NCBI RefSeq assembly: GCF_000219125.1
Contig: NZ_AFGF01000007.1
Coordinates: 1 to 64,000 of the forward strand
DNA length: 64,000 nucleotides
Direction: 5' to 3'
Origin: Acetonema longum DSM 6540
GTDB taxonomy: Bacteria > Bacillota > Negativicutes > Sporomusales > Acetonemataceae
In this document: in pieces, positions 45,866 to 52,951 of the stretch
Numbering within the stretch: the first letter of the stretch is position 1
Layout: every line of letters starts with the position of its first letter
Translations under genes and position numbers: made by a program
The notes under the pieces: model-generated
Database searches by the model: none
Told to the model about the DNA's origin: nothing
Seen by the model: the letters and a program-made list of their open reading frames with translations, nothing else

Positions 45866-45903
45866 AAAAACACCCCACGCGCTCGAAAGGCGAAGTGTTT
45901 TTT
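45866..45903 (+). terminator. Terminator-like hairpin upstream of the 2-epimerase gene
   Basis: AAAAACAC and GTGTTTTTT arms, with an inner CGC/GCG pairing and a run of six T on the plus strand. It lies 40 bases before the epimerase start with no plus-strand gene ending nearby, so it may be an attenuator or a leftover of a lost gene. Confidence 0.5.
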
Positions 45904-45943
45904 ATCAGAGATCAAGCGCTAAGAATACAAGGGAGTTGCTGCA

Positions 45944-47020
45944 ATGAAGATTATGACCATTTTGGGCACACGGCCGGAAATCATTCGTCTTAGCCGGATT
46001 ATTCCTTACCTAGATGACCTTTGTAAGCATATTCTCGTGCATACCGGCCAAAATTTTGACCGGACCTTAAGTGATATATTTTTTACCGAACTAAAGCTGC
46101 GGTCGCCTGATTATCATTTGGACTGCCGCGCCCAGACCGCCATGAGTCAAATAAGCGAAATACTCCGTCGCTGCGAACAGGTGCTGAGCGAGGAAAAGCC
46201 TGACCGCCTGCTGATACTGGGAGACACCAACAGCGCCTTAGCGGCGCTGCCCGCCAAACGGCTGCGCATTCCGGTTTACCACATGGAGGCAGGCAACCGC
46301 TGCTATGATGACCGGGTGCCGGAAGAAGTCAACCGTCGTATTGTCGATCATTGCAGCGATATTCTCTTGCCTTACACCGAGCGAAGCCGGGCTAATTTGC
46401 TGCGGGAAGGCATTGCCGGCAGCCGGATCTATGTTACGGGCAATCCCATTGGCGAGGTTCTCAGCCATTATGCAGATCAAATTAGCCGGAGTCAGGCGCT
46501 GCAGACGCTAGGAGTAGCCAATCAAGGCTATTTTCTCGTAACCCTGCACCGGGCGGAAAATGTCGACGACGGGGACCGTCTGGAGAAATTCATCGCAGCC
46601 TTGCATAGACTCTATGCAGAATATGAACTGCCGCTGATTTGCAGTCTCCATCCCCGCACCCGCTCCCAACTGATTAAACAAAATAAGACCTTAGCCGGTA
46701 CCGGTATCCGGATCGTAGAGCCATTAGGCCTGTTTGATTTCGTGTGGCTGGAGCAAAATGCCTTCTGTGTTTTGAGTGACAGCGGCACAGTGCAGGAGGA
46801 GTGCTGCCTTTTCAAAACGCCGAATGTAACGCTGCGCGATGTGACCGAACGGCCGGAAACCCTGGAGACCGGCAGCAATCTGATTGCCGGCTGTGATCCT
46901 ACAGCCATCTTGCGGGCGGTGCAAACGGTTTTGCATCAAGGCCGAAACTGGGAACCGCCGCCTGAATACCGGGTCGCCAATGTAAGCCGGAAGGTTCTTA
47001 AAATCCTCCTGGGTGTGTAA
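45944..47020 (+). CDS. Non-hydrolysing UDP-GlcNAc 2-epimerase family enzyme (WecB/CapG/FnlC-like)
   Basis: 358-residue GT-B fold epimerase. Signature regions: TILGTRPEIIRLSRIIPYL, LVHTGQNFDRTLSDIFF, LILGDTNSALAAL, YHMEAGNRCYDDRVPEEVNRR, VTGNPIGEVL, LVTLHRAENV, CSLHPRTRSQL and LSDSGTVQEECCLF. The EAGNRCYD segment and genome context fit the CapG/WbvD branch, which inverts C2 of UDP-linked 6-deoxy amino sugars, more than WecB itself, but the two are hard to separate by eye. Third enzyme of the predicted L-amino-sugar pathway. Confidence 0.88.
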   Translation: MKIMTILGTRPEIIRLSRIIPYLDDLCKHILVHTGQNFDRTLSDIFFTELKLRSPDYHLDCRAQTAMSQISEILRRCEQVLSEEKPDRLLILGDTNSALAALPAKRLRIPVYHMEAGNRCYDDRVPEEVNRRIVDHCSDILLPYTERSRANLLREGIAGSRIYVTGNPIGEVLSHYADQISRSQALQTLGVANQGYFLVTLHRAENVDDGDRLEKFIAALHRLYAEYELPLICSLHPRTRSQLIKQNKTLAGTGIRIVEPLGLFDFVWLEQNAFCVLSDSGTVQEECCLFKTPNVTLRDVTERPETLETGSNLIAGCDPTAILRAVQTVLHQGRNWEPPPEYRVANVSRKVLKILLGV

Positions 47021-47067
47021 AAAGGAATTGGCTGCGCAATCAATCTTTTGACTGAATAAAAGATAGA

Positions 47068-47108
47068 AAGGGCTGTCTCGAAGAGGTGAAAACTCCGAGA
47101 TAGCCCTT
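47068..47108. terminator. Bidirectional terminator between the epimerase and Fe-S protein genes
   Basis: Arms AAGGGCTGTCTCG and CGAGATAGCCCTT (one mismatch) around a loop of about 15 bases between convergent genes. Confidence 0.8.
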
Positions 47109-47133
47109 CCCCTATGGGAATTCGTTTATTATT

Positions 47134-49122
47134 CTACTGTACACTCTCCCAAAGGACTTCAGCCAGATCTTTGGTCTTCACCGTTTCATCCACGCTTTTG
47201 AGTTTGGTCCCGTCTTCCATCATGGTCAGGCAGAAGGGGCAGGCGCTTACGATCATACCGGCTCCCGTTTCCAGTGCCTGTTCGGTGCGTTTTACATTGA
47301 TGCGCTCGCCGATGGTTTCCTCCAGCCACATGCGGCCGCCGCCGGCGCCGCAGCAGAAGGACTTTTCATGGCTTTTCTCCATTTCTTTGCTGCTGATGCC
47401 GGGAATGGAGGCCAAAAGGGCTCTGGGCTCCTGATAGATATCATTGTAGCGGCCCAGATAGCAGGAATCATGATAGGTGCAGGTAGCATCCACCGATTTT
47501 TGCGGCTGCAGTTTTCCTTCTTTCACGAGTTGCGCCAGGAAAGTGACATGATGGATTACTTCGTAATTGCCGCCGAATTGGGGATATTCGTTTTTCAAAG
47601 TATTAAAACAGTGAGGACAGGTGGTAATAATCTTTTTCACACCATATTCATTCAGAGCTTCAATGTTGCCCTGAGCCAGAGTCTGATACAGATACTCGTT
47701 GCCCAGACGGCGGGCCGAGTCACCGCAGCAGGTCTGCTCCGATCCTAAGACACCGAAAGAAACGCCGGCTTTTTGCAGCAGCTTCACAACCGCCGTAGTT
47801 ACCTTCTTATTCCGTTCGTCAAATACCCCGCTACAGCCCGGGAAGAACAAGTACTCCACTTCCGGCTTTTCCGCCAGGGAAGCAACTCCCAGTTCCTTGC
47901 TCATCCACTTTGCTTCGCTGCGGCTGATATTCCAGGGGTTTCCATTCCGTTCCATGCCGGTGAAAGTCAATTTGACTTCATGAGGAAAGGCACTTTCCAT
48001 CATCGTCAGATTCCGCCGCAGATCGATGATTTTAGGCACATGCTCAACATAGACCGGACACTGATGTTCGCAGGCGGCGCAAGTGGTGCAGGCCCAGACC
48101 TCTTCCTCGTTCACTACGTCGGGCACCAATGACGCCGAGGTTTCTTCAGCGGTAGCGCCCTTTACCAGCAAGGGCCCCTTCTGATTCAAATGTGTCTTGA
48201 AATCCTGGACAAGCTTTTTGGGCGAAAGGGGTTTGCCGGTCTGATAAGCCGGACAGTTGTCCTGACAGCGGCCACAGCGAATACAGGCATCGCTGTCGAG
48301 AAGCTGTTTCCAGGTAAATTGCTGCAGTTCGGCTACGCCAAACTGTTCGACTGTTTCATCTTCCATATCAATGGGCTTCATTTTTTGCGCCGCATTGCCC
48401 TGAGCCAATGCTATATTGGCTGAACCGCTCAGCATATGGAACATTTTCGAGTATGGAATATAGGCGATAAATCCAAAGCTGAACAATAGGTGAATCCACC
48501 AGACAGCCTGGTGGGCACTTCTCAGACCCGCCGGCGACCCGCCGGAAAATAACGCGGCAACCGCCGCTCCCACCGGCGACCAGGCAGCCCACGGGTCGGG
48601 AATGGCGGCCATGCGCAAGCCTTCCAGCAGAAAGCCTGTAACTAAAATCGCCTCAATCAACAGTAACGTATAGAGATCGTCCGGCTTGTTATCCAGCCCG
48701 GCAGGCTGCAGCACATATCGCCGGTAAGCGGCAAAACCGATCCCGATCACCGCTCCCAATCCTAACAGATCCATGGCCAATGATAAGATTAAATAATAGC
48801 CGCCCTGAAACAAAGGGATTCCTAAGTCTTCGGTCACAGCAATGGACAGTGTGCCGACAGCACATACGGCAAACGCCCAGAAAACGACTGCGTGGGCCAC
48901 TCCCGGTCCGGGTTCCCGCAGTAATCGTGCATGGCCAAAGCTGTTTTTGATCAGCCGGATCAATCCTGCCATATCTGGCTTGAAGTTTTCCGGGGCTCCA
49001 ACCTTCCAAAGTTTATACCGGTCATAAACTCCTTTGGCAAATATCGCGAAAGCTACGAGCATCAATACATACATTATCCAATAGCTGTCATGGTACATAC
49101 CCAATGGTCTCGACGCTGGCAT
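47134..49122 (-). CDS. Membrane-bound Fe-S oxidoreductase (Etf:menaquinone oxidoreductase/HdrD-GlcF-like)
   Basis: 662 residues from the ATG at 49122 (AAGGAG nine bases upstream). The N-terminal half has about five to six membrane helices (NarI-like, with conserved His residues that could bind haem). Then comes a ferredoxin-type pair, CIRCGRCQDNCPAYQ and CTTCAACEHQCPVYV, for two 4Fe-4S clusters, and then two CCG domains with TCCGDSARRLG, TTCPHCFNT, YHDSCYLGRYN and SFCCGAGGGRMW. This architecture matches the EMO/DUF224 proteins that pass electrons between EtfAB and menaquinone in anaerobes. The partner etf genes are not adjacent, so the assignment rests on domain order. Confidence 0.88.
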   Translation of the reverse strand: MPASRPLGMYHDSYWIMYVLMLVAFAIFAKGVYDRYKLWKVGAPENFKPDMAGLIRLIKNSFGHARLLREPGPGVAHAVVFWAFAVCAVGTLSIAVTEDLGIPLFQGGYYLILSLAMDLLGLGAVIGIGFAAYRRYVLQPAGLDNKPDDLYTLLLIEAILVTGFLLEGLRMAAIPDPWAAWSPVGAAVAALFSGGSPAGLRSAHQAVWWIHLLFSFGFIAYIPYSKMFHMLSGSANIALAQGNAAQKMKPIDMEDETVEQFGVAELQQFTWKQLLDSDACIRCGRCQDNCPAYQTGKPLSPKKLVQDFKTHLNQKGPLLVKGATAEETSASLVPDVVNEEEVWACTTCAACEHQCPVYVEHVPKIIDLRRNLTMMESAFPHEVKLTFTGMERNGNPWNISRSEAKWMSKELGVASLAEKPEVEYLFFPGCSGVFDERNKKVTTAVVKLLQKAGVSFGVLGSEQTCCGDSARRLGNEYLYQTLAQGNIEALNEYGVKKIITTCPHCFNTLKNEYPQFGGNYEVIHHVTFLAQLVKEGKLQPQKSVDATCTYHDSCYLGRYNDIYQEPRALLASIPGISSKEMEKSHEKSFCCGAGGGRMWLEETIGERINVKRTEQALETGAGMIVSACPFCLTMMEDGTKLKSVDETVKTKDLAEVLWESVQ

Positions 49123-49285
49123 AGTAGTACACTCCTTTTCTGATAATAGCACAGAGGCTCTTCTTCCTATCTAATTAATAACTATACGAGTTTGATTCCA
49201 AATTTCCTTCCAGTGTGTGGGCATGAAATGAAAATGTTCATAATTTTCACAGACTGGCACTGTATAAGAATCGTACATAAAATTC

Positions 49286-49314
49286 TTGCAGTTTTGAGCA
49301 ATCGATAGTATAAT
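49286..49314 (+). promoter_or_regulatory. Strong sigma-A type promoter
   Basis: TTGCAG, exactly 17-base spacer, TATAAT. It drives transcription to the right through about 165 bases of leader into the 35-residue membrane peptide. The leader holds short dyads (TGAGA-AGC-TCTCA near 49429-49441) and a 23-codon Arg-rich frame without a ribosome-binding site. Confidence 0.7.
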
Positions 49315-49483
49315 GTATACATAATCGGCCAACCAACTAGAATGGGCTTCCCTATGCCGCCAAGAGGACCGCGTTTTTCGAGAAGAAGAGAGACGCACGA
49401 AATCTTGACATGAGGTCTTCCCTCAGATTGAGAAGCTCTCACTAACCGGATGTCCGCCTCACATTATATGGAGGTGCATTCGA

Positions 49484-49591
49484 GTGACTGTTCAAGAATT
49501 AGTGCTACTCATCGTCGTATCCGTTGTATGGATTGTGCTGTTATCGCGCAAAGCCTGCCGGATTCTTGAAAACGAACTAAATTCCAAGTAA
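49484..49591 (+). CDS. 35-residue single-pass membrane peptide
   Basis: GTG start with GGAGG nine bases upstream, TAA stop at 49589. The peptide has one hydrophobic helix (LVLLIVVSVVWIVLL, residues 6-20) followed by a positively charged cytoplasmic-like end (SRKACRILENELNSK). A consensus promoter lies upstream and a perfect terminator begins six bases after the stop, so this is a complete small transcription unit. No family recognised. It could be a toxin of the small hydrophobic type, or a regulator or assembly factor of the neighbouring membrane Fe-S protein; these are guesses. Confidence 0.7.
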   Translation: MTVQELVLLIVVSVVWIVLLSRKACRILENELNSK

Positions 49592-49596
49592 CTATC

Positions 49597-49632
49597 AAAA
49601 AATCACCAGGATAAAATCCCGGTGATTTTTTT
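49597..49632 (+). terminator. Rho-independent terminator of the 35-residue peptide gene
   Basis: AAAAATCACC and GGTGATTTTTTT arms with inner GGA/TCC pairing, followed by a T run on the plus strand. It may also serve the convergent diguanylate cyclase gene. Confidence 0.88.
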
Positions 49633-49649
49633 GCATCTTATCCTTTGTT

Positions 49650-50828
49650 TCATTTGCTTACGCAATTCCTGCCTTGTTCTTTAGCGCGATATAAAGCCTT
49701 ATCGGCTGCTTTGACGACAGCCTCCGCCGTTTTCAGCCTGCCGGTTGCTTCTGCAGCTCCGATGCTGACAGTAACGAATAGCTTGCGGGGCGAGCGCTTC
49801 TGATGTTTGCCGGCGTCCTTGGATATATAGGCTGTTGTTCCCACCTTTTCCCTCAATTCTTCCAAGTAAGGCAGAGCCTGCTGCAGGCGCTTGTCTGGAA
49901 ACACGATAACAAACTCTTCGCCGCCGTAACGAAAGGGCTTGGCGTCGCCGCCGGTTTCTTTTATAACCGAGGCCACCAGCTGCAGAACTGCATCCCCGGT
50001 GGTATGTCCGTATGTATCGTTAAACTTCTTGAAATAGTCGATGTCCAGCATAGCGATGGTATACCGCCCGCTGAGCCGCAGCATTTCTTCCTTTAAAGCA
50101 CGGCGGGCCGGCAATCCGGTCAACTCGTCAAAATAGGCCATCGAATAAGAATCCTGAATCATCGCTACTGCCAGCATAAGCCCGGCGGCAGCGAAAAATA
50201 AAGGAACAGACAGAGCGTTTGCCTGAAAGTGAAAGGCGACGGCCGATGCGGTTAGTACGCCCAGCATGGCGCTATTTAGGTGGAAATCGCCGTAAGAGTG
50301 CCTGATGAGCAGGATAAAAGTCAAAACATAGGCAAAAATCGCCGCAGGCGGCAGGGATGTAAAGGCATAGGCCGGCGCCAGGGGACTTGTAATCAGAGAA
50401 ACCAGCCCGGCGTCACGGGAAAGGATGACCGCCAGTACAAATACGCCCTGCATTCCAATAAACCACATCCGTTTCAGGCCCCAGGCGTTAAAGATGCCCC
50501 TCTCTTGTATCCGGGAAAAAACATAAAGATTCAGCGGTATCAGAAAACAGACGACCGGAACCACCGTGCTGCGAAAAAAGGCTTGGTCGCCAACCAGGGA
50601 AGAATGCATCAGCAAAAACTGACTAAGCCCCAGAACGACCAACACAAAGAAAGCCCGGCTGCGGTTAAACCACCAGCTAAGAATCATACCGGCCAATATA
50701 ATGAGACAGGACAGGCTTTTTGCCAATGCAGCCAAGCTCTCCGAACCGGTCCCAGCCCACAAGCCGGCATAGGCCAGAGCCAGCAAGGCAAACGGCATCC
50801 GGGACAGGGGCACTCCTCCTGGACTCAT
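49650..50828 (-). CDS. Membrane diguanylate cyclase (GGDEF domain)
   Basis: 392-residue protein: seven to eight hydrophobic helices in residues 10-215, then a GGDEF domain (about 228-390). Active-site variant GGEEF at about residue 300 within RYGGEEFVIVF; DELTGLPARRAL and MLDIDYFKKFNDTYGHTTGD are intact, so catalysis is expected. The RxxD inhibitory site before the motif is not present. It starts two bases after the stop of the acyl-CoA ligase gene, indicating coupled expression. The membrane part is a candidate sensor with no recognised ligand. Confidence 0.9.
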   Translation of the reverse strand: MSPGGVPLSRMPFALLALAYAGLWAGTGSESLAALAKSLSCLIILAGMILSWWFNRSRAFFVLVVLGLSQFLLMHSSLVGDQAFFRSTVVPVVCFLIPLNLYVFSRIQERGIFNAWGLKRMWFIGMQGVFVLAVILSRDAGLVSLITSPLAPAYAFTSLPPAAIFAYVLTFILLIRHSYGDFHLNSAMLGVLTASAVAFHFQANALSVPLFFAAAGLMLAVAMIQDSYSMAYFDELTGLPARRALKEEMLRLSGRYTIAMLDIDYFKKFNDTYGHTTGDAVLQLVASVIKETGGDAKPFRYGGEEFVIVFPDKRLQQALPYLEELREKVGTTAYISKDAGKHQKRSPRKLFVTVSIGAAEATGRLKTAEAVVKAADKALYRAKEQGRNCVSK

Positions 50829-50830
50829 CG

Positions 50831-52330
50831 TTATCCTACTCTCGCGTCATTGGCGTCTTTTGTGAATTGATCCCGCAGCACCCGTTTTAAAATCTTACCG
50901 GTCTGATTTTTAGGCAGAGCATCCACGGCCACAAAATCCCGCGGCATTTTATAGGCGGCCAGGTTGCCCTGCAAATATGCTTTCAATGCTTTTTTGTCAA
51001 ATGCCTGATCCGGAGCCATAACAATATAAGCGCATACCGCCTGACCGCGCAGTTCATCAGCCTGGCCGACAACAGCCGCTTCAATGATGCCGGGATAAGA
51101 ATGCAACAGTTCTTCAATCTCGCGGGGATAAATATTCTCGCCATTGCTGATGATCATATCTTTCAGCCGGTCCACAATAAAGAGATAGTCTTCCGTATCC
51201 TGATAAGCCAGATCACCGGTATACAGCCAGCCATCCCTGAGGGCCAATGAGGTTTCCAGCGGCAGGTTAAAATACCCCTGCATTACAGTGTGGCCCTTGA
51301 CGATCAATTCCCCCACCTCACCGGGAGGCAGAGTCTCCCCTTTTGAGTTCACTACCCGGACCTCAAGGCCAGGCAGGGCTTTCCCAATGGAGCAAAATTT
51401 CGTTTTACCGGCAGGGTTCAGGGTCACGACCGGCGAAGCTTCGGATAAACCATACCCTTCTGTAACGGTCTTGCCGTACTTTTGGCGGAACTGCCGGGCG
51501 ACATTTTCCGGCAGGGAAGCGCCGCCGGATACAAGCAGCCTGATTCCCTGCAGATCTTCGGGTGTTCCGACCCGGGTGAGCAGATTATAGATAGGCGGCA
51601 CACCGTACATAACGGTCACGCCGTAGTCTTTAATGGCAGCCAGCGCTTCCTTGGGGGCAAAGGCCTCCAGAACCGTAATCGAGGCGCCGCACAGCAGCGG
51701 ATTTAACACGGCGCAAGTCCAGGCAAAGCAATGATACATAGGCAGGACGCACAGAACATTGTCCTGGGCCGATATGTCCAGTACCTTCTGCAGTCCCCCG
51801 GCGTTAGCGACCAGATTTTTATGGGACAATACAGCTCCCTTGGGGTTGCCGGTGGTCCCTGAGGTATATATGATCACACAGGGCTGATCTTCTTGCAAAC
51901 GATTGTCAAAGGAGGGTGTCATTTCGCCTATCTGGGATATCTGCTGTTTGATATCGGAAATCAAGCTTTGTCTCACTTCCTGCCGATAGCCGTACCGGTG
52001 CAATTCTTCGGCAATGTTCAGGGGCTCAGCCGTCACGATATGCTTCATGCAGGCATCTTTTACGATATAAGCGATTTCACGGCAGGTAAGCTGAAAATTA
52101 AACGGTACAACCACCGCGCCTAAACTGGCAATAGCCATATAACTGCAGACATATTCCACTGAATTGCGGGAAAACAATCCTATATTATCGCCAGAGCGGA
52201 TCCCTATTTGATAAAAATAAGTCCGGTATTTTGCCACTTCCTCCTGCAGCTGGGCGTAAGTAACGTTGTTAACGCCGCGAAAGGCTATGGCATCGGCCAT
52301 CCCCTGATAAATGAGATGATGAACAAACAT
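50831..52330 (-). CDS. AMP-forming acyl-CoA ligase (long-chain fatty-acid--CoA ligase-like)
   Basis: 499 residues from the ATG at 52330 (GGAGG seven bases upstream); the longer frame to 52465 runs through a terminator and was rejected. ANL-superfamily motifs: IIYTSGTTGNPKGAVLSHKN (P-loop), TEGYGLSEASPVVTLN (A5), LRDGWLYTGDLAYQDTEDYL (A7), DRLKDMIISNGENIYPREIE (A8) and the C-terminal lysine in LPKNQTGKILKRVLRD (A10). Activates a carboxylic acid to its acyl-CoA; chain length not predictable. Paired with a diguanylate cyclase gene. Confidence 0.9.
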   Translation of the reverse strand: MFVHHLIYQGMADAIAFRGVNNVTYAQLQEEVAKYRTYFYQIGIRSGDNIGLFSRNSVEYVCSYMAIASLGAVVVPFNFQLTCREIAYIVKDACMKHIVTAEPLNIAEELHRYGYRQEVRQSLISDIKQQISQIGEMTPSFDNRLQEDQPCVIIYTSGTTGNPKGAVLSHKNLVANAGGLQKVLDISAQDNVLCVLPMYHCFAWTCAVLNPLLCGASITVLEAFAPKEALAAIKDYGVTVMYGVPPIYNLLTRVGTPEDLQGIRLLVSGGASLPENVARQFRQKYGKTVTEGYGLSEASPVVTLNPAGKTKFCSIGKALPGLEVRVVNSKGETLPPGEVGELIVKGHTVMQGYFNLPLETSLALRDGWLYTGDLAYQDTEDYLFIVDRLKDMIISNGENIYPREIEELLHSYPGIIEAAVVGQADELRGQAVCAYIVMAPDQAFDKKALKAYLQGNLAAYKMPRDFVAVDALPKNQTGKILKRVLRDQFTKDANDARVG

Positions 52331-52424
52331 TGCGGATCCTCCTCTATTATTTTGAATGCAAGTATAAAAAATGTGCTTACAGAATGCTAGTATATCATAA
52401 CCAAGCGCATCAAACAAACCAAAC

Positions 52425-52456
52425 ATAAAAGGAGAGGTTTTATCCTCCCCTTTTAT
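52425..52456. terminator. Rho-independent terminator-like hairpin upstream of the acyl-CoA ligase
   Basis: AAAAGGAGAGG pairs with CCTCCCCTTTT around a TTTTAT loop. T-rich on both sides. It lies in the open frame upstream of the ligase start, supporting the downstream ATG. It would block read-through from topB. Confidence 0.7.
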
Positions 52457-52823
52457 ACAAAGCAACCATCCTTATAGCCCAGATGCCTCAAAGAGTCTTA
52501 CACGTGACGTTTCGAAACAACCTCTTTCCCAAAGGTCCACTGACATTTCATGCATAAACTGACTCTACGTGACTTGAACAGCAGACAACTACACTCGATG
52601 GTTTGATACTGACTTTCCGGTTTAAAACAAAAACACTAACCTTACTGACTGATGAATCGCGAATCGCTTGCAATACCGAAAAACGGATCTCACATTTGCA
52701 ATACCGATAAACCACTAGTCGCTATAAGGATGGTGCCTGATTTAAATATAGCACACCCTCTGTACTTTTGCAATAGCAAATAAATAAAAACCTATTGCCA
52801 AACTCATCCACAGCCACGAATCT
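52457..52823. other. Intergenic region without a gene
   Basis: AT-rich, about 370 bases between the terminator-like hairpin and repeat copy A. A 73-codon minus-strand frame overlapping the repeat was not accepted. Two related words, GCAATACCGAAAAAC and GCAATACCGATAAAC (52670-52710), form a short direct repeat of unknown meaning. Confidence 0.45.
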
Positions 52824-52951
52824 GGAACCGTTCAAAAAGGCCCAGATGCTAGACGCGACGAGGACGGGCGTGAGACTGTACGTTCGGGAGGGTACGTCGA
52901 ACGCCCGCCCGCAGGAGCAACAACGCAGATGGGCCTTTTTCAACGGTTTCC
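52824..52951. repeat. Dispersed inverted-repeat element, copy A (complete)
   Basis: 128 bases bounded by arms GGAACCGTTCAAAAAGGCC (left) and, on the complement of the right end, GGAAACCGTTGAAAAAGGCC. An inner GGGCGT/ACGCCC stem and the word CAACAACGCAGATGGGCC complete it. The arms differ at one key position (TTC versus TTG), so only a gene entering from the right finds an in-frame TGA; topB does so at 52940-52942. Read on the minus strand, the left arm gives UGGGCC followed by UUUUU, an intrinsic-terminator geometry. Confidence 0.85.

Noticed and set aside
49342-49413. 23-codon Arg-rich frame in the leader of the 35-residue peptide gene
   Set aside because: No ribosome-binding site; noted only as part of the leader.
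52722-52943. 73-codon minus-strand frame next to topB
   Set aside because: Mostly composed of the dispersed repeat element; no independent support.
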